Assembly (NCBI GenBank): GCA_900759045.1
Contig: CAAETU010000080.1
Location: 1 to 40,853, forward strand
Reading direction: 5' to 3'
Origin: an uncultured Collinsella sp.
GTDB taxonomy: Bacteria > Actinomycetota > Coriobacteriia > Coriobacteriales > Coriobacteriaceae
Length of the DNA: 40,853 nucleotides
Shown: piece after piece, positions 1 to 8,275 of the stretch
How positions within the stretch are numbered: position 1 is the first letter of the stretch
Layout of the letters: every line of letters begins with the position of its first letter
Translations under genes and position numbers: made by a program
Notes under the pieces: generated by a model
The model's input: the letters and a program-made list of their open reading frames with translations, nothing else
The model's database searches: none
What the model was told of the DNA's origin: nothing

Positions 1-84
1 CATCCGGATAGGCGTCCCATCCAACCCAAAGGTCTCCCGGATACAGTTTTCCAGGTATGCTCTCTGGCTCGTGCGGAACTCGCG
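1..84 (-). pseudogene. Remnant resembling the 3' end of der (EngA GTPase)
   Basis: Read on the minus strand, the frame whose last codon is 3..1 gives YLENCIRETFGLDGTPIRM. This closely resembles the C-terminal tail of the ribosome-assembly GTPase Der (typical form: RYLENqlReaFGfeGTPIR). Upstream the frame runs back through the gyrA terminator with no ATG, GTG or TTG start, and nothing resembling the GTPase or rest of the KH-like domain precedes it. I infer a displaced 3' fragment, not a live gene. The frame continues past the window edge, so its true end is unseen. Confidence 0.4.
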
Positions 85-138
85 ATCGACTTCACATGCC
101 GCCGTGCGGCCGGGGCGAACGCGAGTCCCGAGGTTTTC

Positions 139-171
139 AAAAAAGCGGTCGGCGCGCAGTGCGCCGACCGC
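139..171 (-). terminator. Rho-independent terminator of gyrA
   Basis: On the minus strand an 11-bp perfect GC-rich stem (145-155 with 161-171, 5-nt loop) is followed by six T. It lies about 40 nt past the gyrA stop and probably ends the whole dnaA-to-gyrA transcription unit. Confidence 0.9.
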
Positions 172-211
172 CGATATATGGGGTCTGATATTTTCTACCA
201 GTAAGGGCATC

Positions 212-2953
212 TTACTCGTCTAGGAGATCCTCTGGCATGTCGTTGCCGTCGCCTAGGTCGACTGGGGTATTTTCGGCATCGACCGTTGCCTCGGCCTCGG
301 CGCCTTCGGGCTTTTCCTTAGCTGCCGTCATGCGGGCGACAGCGCACACACGGTCGTTGTCGTCGACGGTCATCATCTTGACGCCCTGGGTGGCTCGGCC
401 GGTCTGGCTGATCTCGTCGGTCTTGACGCGAATGACCGTCGCGCCTTCCGTCACGATGAACAGCTCGTGCTGCGGACCCACCGTCTTCATGGCCGCGAGG
501 TTTCCCTTACGCTCGGTCATCTGGATGGTGTAGACGCCCTGACCGCCGCGGTTCTGCTCCGGATAGTCCGCGACCGGCGTGCGCTTGCCGTAGCCGCGCT
601 CGGTGATGACAAACAGGTCGCCGTTGCCGTTGGTAACTTCCATACCCAAAACGCTCACGCCGTCCTTCATGCTAATACCGCGAACGCCGCTGGTGTCGCG
701 TCCCGTGGCGCGAACCTGGTCCTCGGGGAACATGATCACCTTGCCCGCAGTGGTGGCCAGGATGATCTTGTCGCCCTCGCGCACACGGCGCACGGCGAGC
801 AGCGCGTCGTCGTCTCTCAGATTGATGGCGATCAGGCCATCACGGCGGCTGCGGTCGTAAGCGCTCATCACGGTCTTCTTGACCATGCCGCTCTTGGTGG
901 CAAACATCAGGTACTCGTCGGCGGGGAACTCGCGGCAGCTGATGACGCTCGCGATCTTCTCGCCTTCCTCAAAGGGCAGTAGGTTGACGATCGCGGTGCC
1001 GCGCGCCTGGCGCGTACCCACCGGCAGCTCGTGCACCTTCAGGCGGTAGACCTTGCCCTTGCTCGAGAAGAACAGCACGTACTCGTGCGTGGATGCGATA
1101 AACATCTCGTCGATGACGTCGTCCTCTTTAAGGTTGACGCCCGACACGCCCTTGCCGCCGCGCTTCTGGGCGCGGTAGGCAGCCACCGGGATGCGCTTCA
1201 CGTAGCCGGTGTGGGTGATGGTCACGACCATGTCCTCGTCGGCGATGAGGTCCTCGACATCCAGATCCTTTTCGACATGGCTGATCTCGGTGCGGCGTTT
1301 GTCGCCGAACTTTTTCGAAATCTCGCGCATCTCCTCCTTGATGACGCCCAGGATCTTCTCCTCATGCGCCAGCAGGTCCTCGTAGTAGGCGATGGCGCGG
1401 CGCAGACCGTCCAGTTCTTCCTGGATCTTGTCGCGCTCCAGGCCAGTCAGGCGGCGCAGCTTCATCTCGAGGATGGCCGTGGTCTGCTCGGGCGTAAAGC
1501 CAAAGCGCTCGATCAGGCGGCCGCTTGCCTCGGAGTCGGTCTGCGAGGAGCGGATGATGCTGATGACCTCGTCGATATGGTCGAGAGCCATCAAGTAGCC
1601 CTCGAGGATATGGGCACGTGCCTGGGCCTTCTTAAGGTCGAAGCGAGTGCGGCGGGTGACGACGTCGACCTGGTGGTCGATGTAGTGCTGCAGCATCTCG
1701 CGCAAGCTCAGGCATTTGGGAACGCCGTTGACGAGTGCCAGGTTGTTGGCGCCAAAGGTCGTCTGCAGCGAGGTGTACTTATACAGGTTGTTGAGCACGA
1801 CCTGCGGAATGACGCCCTTCTTGAGCTCGATGACCAGACGGATGCCCTTTTGGTTGGACTCGTCGCGCATGTCCGAGATGCCCTCGATGCGCTTGTCGTT
1901 TACGAGCTGGGCGATCTTCTCCTGCAAGGTGCCCTTGTTGACCATGTAGGGAATCTCGGTAAAGACCAGGCGGCTGCGACCGGTCTTGGTGGATTCCACG
2001 TGGGCCTTGGCACGCACGGTAATGGAGCCGCGACCGGTCTCGTAGCTCTGCCTAATGCCGGCGCTGCCCATGATGATGGCGCCGGTGGGGAAGTCCGGAC
2101 CGGGCATGATCTGCATAAGCTCGTCGACGGTGGCGTCGGGATTGTCGATCAGGTAGCAGGTGGCCTCGATCGCCTCGGTGAGGTTATGCGGGGCGATATT
2201 GGTGGCCATGCCGACGGCGATGCCCTGGCTGCCGTTGACCAGCAGGTTGGGGAAGCGCGCGGGCAGCGCCACGGGCTCGGCGAGCGACTCGTCGTAGTTG
2301 GGCTGCCAGTCGACGGTGTCCTTCTGCAGGTCACGCAGCAGCTCCATGGCGGGCCTTGCCAGGCGGCTCTCGGTATAACGCATAGCCGCCGCGCCGTCGC
2401 CATCGATATTTCCGAAGTTGCCGTGGCCATCGATGAGCGGTGTGCGCATGGAGAACCACTGCGCCAGACGGACCATGGCCTCATAGACCGCGGAGTCGCC
2501 GTGCGGATGGTACTTGCCGATAACTTCGCCGACCGTCCAGGCCGACTTCTTATGCGGGCGGTTGGGGTAGATGCCGCTCTCGTTCATGGCGTACAGGATG
2601 CGGCGGTGCACCGGCTTTAGGCCGTCGCGCACGTCCGGCAGGGCGCGCGCTGTGATGACCGACATCGAGTACTCGATGAACGACTGCTTCATCTCGCGGC
2701 CGAACTCCGAAATCTGGAGCTGGCCGCCGTTGATATCCTCGCCGGCCGAGGCGCCGCGATCGACCGCACCGAAGCTCTCCTCGAGCTCGGCGTCGTCATC
2801 CTCGTCCTCTTCATCCTCGGCGTCGGGGTTATAGGAATCCGGATCGCCGTCCTCGCCCTGCTCAGCGCGGGCGAGCAGGCGCTTCAGATCATCGGGCATG
2901 CCGGCGTCGCCGGCCTCGTCCATACCCTCGTTGTTGTTGATATCGTCTGCCAC
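212..2953 (-). CDS. gyrA: DNA gyrase subunit A
   Basis: GyrA is the breakage-reunion subunit of gyrase, which introduces negative supercoils as an A2B2 complex with GyrB. The conserved core begins near residue 81 (ISEFGREMKQSFIEYSMSVI). The catalytic tyrosine is Y193 in AAMRYTESRLA. The quinolone-resistance region shows S154 and E158 in HGDSAVYE, the residues usual in susceptible Gram-positive enzymes. The C-terminal beta-pinwheel carries the GyrA box (QKRGGKG near residue 594), which marks it as gyrase rather than topoisomerase IV. The start is GTG at 2951-2953 behind GAGGAGGT. At 913 residues it is longer than usual because of a roughly 80-residue acidic N-terminal extension (runs of D and E at residues 43-60) and an acidic C-terminal tail. 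Last gene of the replication cluster. Confidence 0.98.
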   Translation of the reverse strand: MADDINNNEGMDEAGDAGMPDDLKRLLARAEQGEDGDPDSYNPDAEDEEDEDDDAELEESFGAVDRGASAGEDINGGQLQISEFGREMKQSFIEYSMSVITARALPDVRDGLKPVHRRILYAMNESGIYPNRPHKKSAWTVGEVIGKYHPHGDSAVYEAMVRLAQWFSMRTPLIDGHGNFGNIDGDGAAAMRYTESRLARPAMELLRDLQKDTVDWQPNYDESLAEPVALPARFPNLLVNGSQGIAVGMATNIAPHNLTEAIEATCYLIDNPDATVDELMQIMPGPDFPTGAIIMGSAGIRQSYETGRGSITVRAKAHVESTKTGRSRLVFTEIPYMVNKGTLQEKIAQLVNDKRIEGISDMRDESNQKGIRLVIELKKGVIPQVVLNNLYKYTSLQTTFGANNLALVNGVPKCLSLREMLQHYIDHQVDVVTRRTRFDLKKAQARAHILEGYLMALDHIDEVISIIRSSQTDSEASGRLIERFGFTPEQTTAILEMKLRRLTGLERDKIQEELDGLRRAIAYYEDLLAHEEKILGVIKEEMREISKKFGDKRRTEISHVEKDLDVEDLIADEDMVVTITHTGYVKRIPVAAYRAQKRGGKGVSGVNLKEDDVIDEMFIASTHEYVLFFSSKGKVYRLKVHELPVGTRQARGTAIVNLLPFEEGEKIASVISCREFPADEYLMFATKSGMVKKTVMSAYDRSRRDGLIAINLRDDDALLAVRRVREGDKIILATTAGKVIMFPEDQVRATGRDTSGVRGISMKDGVSVLGMEVTNGNGDLFVITERGYGKRTPVADYPEQNRGGQGVYTIQMTERKGNLAAMKTVGPQHELFIVTEGATVIRVKTDEISQTGRATQGVKMMTVDDNDRVCAVARMTAAKEKPEGAEAEATVDAENTPVDLGDGNDMPEDLLDE

Positions 2954-3036
2954 GTTACCTCCTCATGGTTTGCGTGGTCCATTAGTTCCCTACCACGGGG
3001 ACGGATTACCGGGAACACCGGATAACCCTCCTAGGT

Positions 3037-3130
3037 TTTCCAGGTGCCCCAGGTTGCCCTGAAGGATGAGGGCGCACGCCTTGCGTGCGGCGCCCGAAAT
3101 CCTGAAGGGCAAGATGGGGTGCCTGGGAAA
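3037..3130. repeat. Long imperfect inverted repeat between gyrB and gyrA
   Basis: Arms at about 3037-3067 and 3099-3130 are imperfect reverse complements. Between them, about 3070-3095, lies a second GC-rich hairpin (GGGCGC...GCGCCC). The structure starts one base past the gyrB stop and has no T-run, so it does not look like a standard terminator. It could be an intercistronic mRNA structure or a small palindromic repeat element. Confidence 0.65.
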
Positions 3131-3131
3131 G

Positions 3132-5162
3132 CTAGGCGTCCAAGAAGCGTGCATCATGCGCATGCTTCTCGATGTACTCGCGGCGATAGCCGACCTCGGA
3201 ACCCATGAGCTCGCGCACGGCGCGGTCCGCCACCACGGCGTCCTCGATCGACACGCGCTGCAGGATACGAGTCTTGGGGTCCATCGTCGTCGAGGCAAGC
3301 TGCTTGGGGTCCATCTCGCCCAGGCCCTTGTAGCGCTGAACGGTATAGCCCTTGCGCTTCTTGGTGATCTTGCCGTCCTTGGCCTTGCCGTCCTCGTCGT
3401 TGTCGTCGGGGTTCAGGCCCAGGCTCTGAATGGTGTCGCGCAGAATCTCGTCTTCGGGCTGGCGGCCGTTGGGATACACGTAATGGATCTTGTTGCGTAC
3501 CTTAATGCCAAAGATGGGCGGGCAGGCAACATAGACATAGCCGGCATCGATCAGCGGGCGCATGTACTTGTAGAAGAACGTCAGCAGCAGGATGCGGATA
3601 TGCGCACCGTCAACGTCTGCATCGGTCATGATGATGATTTTGTGGTAGCGCGCCTTGCTGATATCGAAGTCGCCACCGTCGCCGGCGCTCGTCGTGACGC
3701 CGCAGCCGATCGCGGTGATGAGCGACTGGATGGTGTCGCTCGAGAACGCGCGGTGGTCACCCACGCGCTCGACGTTCAAAATCTTGCCGCGCAGGGGCAG
3801 AATCGCCTGGATGTCTCGGCGACGGCCGTCCTTGGCCGAACCGCCTGCCGAGTCGCCCTCTACGATAAAGAGCTCGGTCAGCTCGGCATCGCGCACCGAG
3901 CAGTCGGCGAGCTTGCCGGGCAGCGACGCCGTCTCGAGCAGGCTCTTGCGGCGGGTCGCCTCGCGCGCCTTGCGGGCGGCGTTGCGCGCCTTGCAGGCCT
4001 GTTGAGCCTTCTTGACGATCTCGCGAGCGGGCTTGGGGTGCTCCTCGAGGTAATCGGCCAGACCGTCGGTCATGATCTTGAGCGTCAGCGCGCGCATGTA
4101 GGAACTGCCGAGCTTCGCCTTGGTCTGGCCCTCAAACTGTGGATCGGGCAGTTTGACCGATATAACGGCCGAAAGACCCTCGCGCACGTCGTCACCGCTC
4201 AGGTTGGCGTCCTTCTCCTTGAGCAGGTTCTGCTTGCGGGCGTAATCGTTAATCACGCGGGTGAGGGCGGTGCGGAAGCCCTCGAGATGCATGCCGCCCT
4301 CGGGGGTGTAGATGTCGTTGGCAAACGACATGACGTTCTCGCCATAGCCGGCATTCCACTGCAGGGACACCTCGACCTCGCCCATCTTGGTCACGGGCGC
4401 ATCCGGATCCGATTTACCCTCGATATAGATGGGCTCCTTAAAGGCCTCGGGGACGTCTTTGCCGTCGTTGAGGAACTTAACGAAGTCGATGATGCCGCCC
4501 TCGTAGCAGAACTCCTCCACGTGGGGAGTCGCCTCGCGCTCGTCGGTCAGCACAATCTTTAGATTCTTATTGAGGAACGCCGTCTCCTGCAGACGGTTGT
4601 GCAGCGTATCGAAATCGTAGACACAGGTCTCGAAAATCTCGTCGTCGGGCCAGAAGCTGACGGTGGTACCCGTCGAATCCGAGGTGCCCACGACCTCCAT
4701 CTTCTTGACGGTCTTGCCGCGCGAGAACTCCATCTCGTAGACGCTGCCATCACGGCGCACCTGCACGACCACGCGCTTGGACAGTGCGTTGACGACGGAG
4801 ATGCCCACGCCGTGCAGTCCGCCCGAGACCTTGTAGGCCGAGTTATCGAACTTACCGCCGGCGTGCAGGATCGTCATAACGACCTCGAGCGTCGGGATCT
4901 TTTTGATGGGATGCTCGTCGACGGGGATGCCTCGCCCGTTGTCGACGACCGTGATGGAGTTGTCGGCGTGGACCGTCACGTGAATCTCGGTGCAGAAACC
5001 GGCCATGGCCTCGTCAACGGAGTTGTCAACGATCTCCCACACCAGGTGATGCAGGCCGCTGGCGCTCGTCGAGCCGATATACATGCCCGGGCGCTTACGA
5101 ACGGCCTCGAGACCTTCGAGAATCTTAATCTCGCCGCCATCGTAATCGTTTTCGTTTGCCAC
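3132..5162 (-). CDS. gyrB: DNA gyrase subunit B
   Basis: GyrB is the ATPase subunit of gyrase. Visible features in order: GHKL ATPase (EIVDNSVDEAMAG, VVDNGRGIPV, GGKFDNSAYKVSGGLHGVG), transducer domain, TOPRIM domain with LFIVEGDSAGGSA and the metal-binding DADVDGAHI, and the C-terminal segment YKGLGEMDPKQL that contacts GyrA. Its 676 residues are normal for the short actinobacterial and Firmicute form. The start is GTG at 5160-5162 with GAAGGAGGA a few bases upstream. The upstream DUF721 gene is separated from it by a terminator hairpin, so gyrB-gyrA may be transcribed partly from a promoter of its own. gyrA follows after about 180 nt holding the large inverted repeat. Confidence 0.98.
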   Translation of the reverse strand: MANENDYDGGEIKILEGLEAVRKRPGMYIGSTSASGLHHLVWEIVDNSVDEAMAGFCTEIHVTVHADNSITVVDNGRGIPVDEHPIKKIPTLEVVMTILHAGGKFDNSAYKVSGGLHGVGISVVNALSKRVVVQVRRDGSVYEMEFSRGKTVKKMEVVGTSDSTGTTVSFWPDDEIFETCVYDFDTLHNRLQETAFLNKNLKIVLTDEREATPHVEEFCYEGGIIDFVKFLNDGKDVPEAFKEPIYIEGKSDPDAPVTKMGEVEVSLQWNAGYGENVMSFANDIYTPEGGMHLEGFRTALTRVINDYARKQNLLKEKDANLSGDDVREGLSAVISVKLPDPQFEGQTKAKLGSSYMRALTLKIMTDGLADYLEEHPKPAREIVKKAQQACKARNAARKAREATRRKSLLETASLPGKLADCSVRDAELTELFIVEGDSAGGSAKDGRRRDIQAILPLRGKILNVERVGDHRAFSSDTIQSLITAIGCGVTTSAGDGGDFDISKARYHKIIIMTDADVDGAHIRILLLTFFYKYMRPLIDAGYVYVACPPIFGIKVRNKIHYVYPNGRQPEDEILRDTIQSLGLNPDDNDEDGKAKDGKITKKRKGYTVQRYKGLGEMDPKQLASTTMDPKTRILQRVSIEDAVVADRAVRELMGSEVGYRREYIEKHAHDARFLDA

Positions 5163-5185
5163 ACGTCCTCCTTCAGCTAAGAAAA

Positions 5186-5214
5186 TGTGTACAGCCTTAC
5201 TAGTTTATCGTAAA
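5186..5214 (-). promoter_or_regulatory. Possible gyrB-gyrA promoter
   Basis: On the minus strand TTTACG (5209-5214) and TACACA (5186-5191) are separated by 17 nt, between the preceding terminator and the gyrB ribosome-binding site. Both hexamers are weak matches; the position is the main support. Confidence 0.3.
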
Positions 5215-5240
5215 AAAATACCCTCGGGAGCGAGGGTATT
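5211..5240 (-). terminator. Rho-independent terminator after the DUF721 gene
   Basis: Minus strand: 10-bp stem (5231-5240 with 5217-5226), 4-nt loop, then a run of T. It may attenuate read-through from the dnaA operon into gyrB. Confidence 0.85.
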
Positions 5241-5267
5241 TGGCTCTACAAGGCCACCAGATGCGAT

Positions 5268-5831
5268 TTAAGGCTCTTTCTCGCTTTGCACGCCCTTGGC
5301 CCACTCGGCACTGGCTCTCATGGCATTCTCGAGGGCCTCGCGCAGTTTTTGGTCTTCGATGGGCGCCACTTGGCGCTCGATCTCGCCGCGTTCGGCTTCG
5401 CTTAGATCGGCGTGCGGAACCGGCGGTCGCTCGGTCACGGCCGGGCGCAGGCGCTCCTTGGCAGCCGGCGGCGTGTGACCGGGCGCGGTCGTTTTGAACA
5501 CCAGGCCGTCCACATGCGCGCCGGCCCGCTCCATGCGCGCCCGGATGATCTCGCGCAGCAGCGTCATCTCCTGCGTCCACGAGGGCGAATCGAGATACAC
5601 CAGCAGCTCATTGGACTCGGGCAGGTAGCGCAGGCCCGTCACGTGGCGTCCCTCGCGCGTGCCCGAGCACACCGCATTCCAGGCACGATAGACCGCGCGC
5701 GACTCCTCGGCAGCCTCCATTTGCGCGCGGCGCTCAGGTGTCGCGGCCGCCAGGATGCGCTGACGCTCGGCATCCAAAAAGCCGCCAAAGGCAACCGTTC
5801 CGTTCTCGCGCTCGTAATTAGCACGCCTCAC
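5268..5831 (-). CDS. dciA: DUF721 protein, probable DciA-type helicase-loading factor
   Basis: This 187-residue protein has a central DUF721-like segment (AWNAVCSGTREGRHVTGLRYLPESNELLVYLDSPSWTQEM spans about residues 50-88) with the leucine/valine-rich beta pattern of that family. In actinobacteria the DUF721 gene between recF and gyrB is DciA, needed to operate the replicative helicase DnaB in bacteria without DnaC/DnaI. Position here is exactly that. The C-terminal part (residues 110-187) is charged and probably disordered. The start is GTG at 5829-5831, overlapping the last 14 nt of recF, which implies translational coupling. The family assignment rests on position plus a weak sequence pattern. 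Confidence 0.75.
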   Translation of the reverse strand: MRRANYERENGTVAFGGFLDAERQRILAAATPERRAQMEAAEESRAVYRAWNAVCSGTREGRHVTGLRYLPESNELLVYLDSPSWTQEMTLLREIIRARMERAGAHVDGLVFKTTAPGHTPPAAKERLRPAVTERPPVPHADLSEAERGEIERQVAPIEDQKLREALENAMRASAEWAKGVQSEKEP

Positions 5832-6924
5832 CCATGCTCACCACCTTGGCTCGTTCAAGCAGGTCATCAGTAAAGTACCCCAAGTTGGTGGTGGTTATGA
5901 CCGTCTGGATGTCATCACCGATCAGCTGCAGAAAAGCGCCTCGGCGCCCGGCATCGAGCTCGCTCATCACGTCGTCCAAAAGCAGCAGTGGCGCGGTGCC
6001 CAGGATATCGCGCGCCACGGCCACTTCTGCCACCTTCCAGGCAAGCACCAGCGTTCGCTGCTGCCCTTGGCTGGCAAACGAACGGGCAGATCGACCCGCA
6101 ACGGTAAACTCAATCTCGTCGCGATGCGGACCCACAAGCGTCACGCCGCGGCGCATCTCCTCATCGGCACGCTCATCGAGGGCCGCGAGCATATGCTCGT
6201 ACGCCCAGCCCTTAAGTTCCTCGCGCCCTTCGGCTTGAGGCAAATCCCCCAGTGTGGACACATAGGATACGCCTGCGTCCTCACCGGACGCCACCTGCCC
6301 GTACGCGGCGCGCACATGGCCCGCCAGTCGGTCGAGCAGGGCCAAACGATGCACGAGCAGGGCTGACCCGGCGCGGGCGATGGAGTCATTCCATGCGCCG
6401 AGCATCTCGCGGCAGCACCAGGTCTCCTTGAGCAGGGCGTTACGCTGCGTCACGCAACGCCCGTAGGCGCTCACCAGGTCGGCGTAGCGAGCGCTCAGTT
6501 GCACGCCAAAGTCGTCGAGGGCGGCACGGCGAACGCTGGCGCCGCGCTTGACCATATCCAGATGATCGGGGCAAAACAGCACGCTCGGCAAAACCCCGCG
6601 CACGCCGGCGGCCGAGCATCTCTTGCCGTTACGGCTAAACGAGCGCTTGCCGTCCTCAACGCCCAGCCCCATATCGAGCACGCGACCATCGCCCTCGAGC
6701 CTCAACGCGAGCTTGCACGAGCCCGTGCCGTCGTGCACGAGCTCGGCAGCGGTGGGATGCCTAAACGAGGCGCCGCTCGTCAAAAGCTGCAGCGCCTCTA
6801 TGAGGTTGGTCTTTCCCGCCGCGTTGGGCCCCGCAAGCACCGTCACGCCTTCGTCCAGGTCAAGACGGTAGCTATCGAAACTGCGGTAGCGCGCGACGGA
6901 AAGGTTGCGCGCAAACATGGTCAT
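5818..6924 (-). CDS. recF: DNA replication and repair protein RecF
   Basis: RecF is an SMC-like ATPase that helps load RecA at single-stranded gaps. Visible: Walker A GPNAAGKT at residues 32-39, preceded by the typical NLSVARYRSF opening; the ABC-type signature region SFASQGQQRTLVLAWKVAE; and Walker B LLLLDDVMSELD. Its 368 residues match the family. The ATG at 6922-6924 is 9 nt past the dnaN stop and lacks a strong ribosome-binding site, so it is probably translated by coupling to dnaN; a second ATG two codons downstream is an alternative. The 3' end overlaps the DUF721 gene by 14 nt. Confidence 0.96.
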   Translation of the reverse strand: MTMFARNLSVARYRSFDSYRLDLDEGVTVLAGPNAAGKTNLIEALQLLTSGASFRHPTAAELVHDGTGSCKLALRLEGDGRVLDMGLGVEDGKRSFSRNGKRCSAAGVRGVLPSVLFCPDHLDMVKRGASVRRAALDDFGVQLSARYADLVSAYGRCVTQRNALLKETWCCREMLGAWNDSIARAGSALLVHRLALLDRLAGHVRAAYGQVASGEDAGVSYVSTLGDLPQAEGREELKGWAYEHMLAALDERADEEMRRGVTLVGPHRDEIEFTVAGRSARSFASQGQQRTLVLAWKVAEVAVARDILGTAPLLLLDDVMSELDAGRRGAFLQLIGDDIQTVITTTNLGYFTDDLLERAKVVSMGEAC

Positions 6925-6933
6925 GGCGCAGTG

Positions 6934-8037
6934 CTAGATGCGAACCGGCATGACCAGGTACAGGTAGTTGATCTTGTCGTAGGACTTAAAGATACCCGCC
7001 TGAGAGTAGCTCTTGAGCTCCAGCGTGATCTCCTTCTCCTTGGACAGGGCATTGAGGCAGCCAAAGATGTAGTGGTAGTTAAAGGCGATGGTGCCTGACT
7101 CGCCCTCGGCCTCGACATCGATTGTCTCCTGCGCCAGATCCTGGTCATTGGAGATGGAAGACAGGCCCATCTGACCGTTCTCGACATCGATCTCGAACTT
7201 AACGGCGGGGTTCGCGCTCGCGATGACCGCCACGCGCTTAAGGGCGGCATTAAAAGCTGCCACGTCGATCTTGACGCTCGTCACGCACGAATCGGGGATG
7301 AGCTGCTTGTAGTTGGGATACACACCCTCGATACGACGCGACACGTAGGTGGTGTTGCCGGCCTCAAAGACAACCTGGGTGTCGGTGGCACCGATCATGA
7401 TGGTCGCCTGGCTGGCCATGATGCTCAGGGCGTCGTTGAAGGCGTCGGCCGGAACGTTGAGCTCAAAGGACCCCTCGAGCGTCGAGGTCTCGACCTGGGT
7501 GTCGCATACAGCCAGACGGAAGGAGTCGGTTGCCACCAGGCGCACGGTGTTGTTCTCGACCTTCATGTGCACGCCTCCCAAGATGGGGCGGGCCTTATCA
7601 GTCGAAGTGACGCGCCACACGCGGCCGACCATCTCGGACAGGATATCGGTCGGGAGCTCCACCGCACTTTCGATGGCATAGGCGGGGAACTCGGGGAAAT
7701 CGTTGGCGTCGAGCGTGTTGAGGCGGAAGGAGCTCTTCTCGCATCCGATCAGCACCTGACGCTCCGAGAGCTCAAAGGTAACCGGGGCGTCGGGAAGGGT
7801 CTTCGTAATGTTCGAGAGCATCTTGCAGGGAATCACCATCTCGCCCTCTTCTTCGACATGCGCGGCAATGCGATGACGAATCGAGATGGTGTAGTTAGAG
7901 GTTTGGAATTCCAAGATGCCGTCCTGCGCCTTAACGAGCACGCCCGACAGGATGGGAAGGGTAGATGCCGAAGCGACGCCTTTCATAACGACGCCGATGG
8001 CTTGCGTGAGCGAGCTTTGGCTGACGGTGAACTTCAT
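6934..8037 (-). CDS. dnaN: DNA polymerase III beta subunit (sliding clamp)
   Basis: DnaN is the ring-shaped processivity clamp of the replicative polymerase and a docking site for repair proteins. The 367-residue product has the family's N-terminus (MKFTVSQSSLTQAIGVVMKGVA), the second-domain stretch ARPILGGVHMKVENNTVRLVATDSFRLAV, and ends VMPVRI, the usual clamp terminus (VMPMRI/L). The ATG lies behind AAAGG. It is second after dnaA, separated by a 238-bp gap that carries origin signals, and is followed closely by recF. Confidence 0.98.
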   Translation of the reverse strand: MKFTVSQSSLTQAIGVVMKGVASASTLPILSGVLVKAQDGILEFQTSNYTISIRHRIAAHVEEEGEMVIPCKMLSNITKTLPDAPVTFELSERQVLIGCEKSSFRLNTLDANDFPEFPAYAIESAVELPTDILSEMVGRVWRVTSTDKARPILGGVHMKVENNTVRLVATDSFRLAVCDTQVETSTLEGSFELNVPADAFNDALSIMASQATIMIGATDTQVVFEAGNTTYVSRRIEGVYPNYKQLIPDSCVTSVKIDVAAFNAALKRVAVIASANPAVKFEIDVENGQMGLSSISNDQDLAQETIDVEAEGESGTIAFNYHYIFGCLNALSKEKEITLELKSYSQAGIFKSYDKINYLYLVMPVRI

Positions 8038-8069
8038 CTTTTAATACCTTTCTATAGATATAAATATCT

Positions 8070-8105
8070 TAATAATAGTAATAGCACTGACGAAACTGTT
8101 GATTA
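8070..8105 (+). promoter_or_regulatory. DnaA-trio array with adjacent DnaA box
   Basis: Five consecutive TAR trinucleotides (TAATAATAGTAATAG, 8070-8084) are followed by a 12-nt mixed spacer and the box-like TGTTGATTA (8097-8105). In the published model DnaA bound at the box extends along repeated 3'-(G/A)AT-5' units to strip one strand. Orientation and order (AT-rich, trios, spacer, box) fit. The unwinding side faces dnaN. Confidence 0.65.
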
Positions 8106-8169
8106 CTCCCAAAAGCGCTGGTCAACCCCAAAAAGAGAATCGACAGCGCCCTGTGCGCAACCGACCGTG

Positions 8170-8198
8170 TTTTCCACGTTCAAAACCTGCGGAAAACT
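8170..8198. repeat. Two variant DnaA-box-like sites
   Basis: TTTTCCACG (8170-8178) and, inverted, TGCGGAAAA (8188-8196). The second lies in CCTGCGGAAAACT (8186-8198), two mismatches from the 13-mer CCTGTTGAAAACT that occurs twice upstream of the ATPase-dnaA operon. Confidence 0.55.
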
Positions 8199-8249
8199 TT
8201 TCATCGCCTTGTGGCGAGTTTTAGACATGTTATGCCCGGCGTTTCGACA

Positions 8250-8262
8250 AGTTTTCAACAGG
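8250..8262 (-). repeat. Variant DnaA box, exact copy of the 13-mer
   Basis: AGTTTTCAACAGG is the exact reverse complement of CCTGTTGAAAACT found at 11406-11418 and 11459-11471. Its core TTTTCAACA differs from TTATCCACA at two of nine positions. It is 14 nt past the dnaA stop. Confidence 0.65.
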
Positions 8263-8275
8263 TGTCTCTATTTCC

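Larger units (their letters stand above)
8038..8275. other. dnaA-dnaN intergenic region, probable oriC unwinding site
   Basis: This 238-bp gap is the classic origin position. From dnaN towards dnaA it holds an AT-rich tract (about 8041-8084), trinucleotide repeats of DnaA-trio type (8070-8084), a short spacer, and several 9-mers related to the DnaA box (8097-8105, 8170-8178, 8188-8196, 8252-8260). The layout matches the Bacillus-type basal unwinding system described for bacterial origins. Exact boxes TTATCCACA are absent; the copies follow a TTTTCAACA-like variant. Confidence 0.75.

Noticed and set aside
1031..2620. Long open frame on the plus strand opposite gyrA (529 codons)
   Set aside because: It lies antisense to unmistakable gyrA sequence and has the His/Asp/Val-rich shadow composition typical of high-GC antisense frames.
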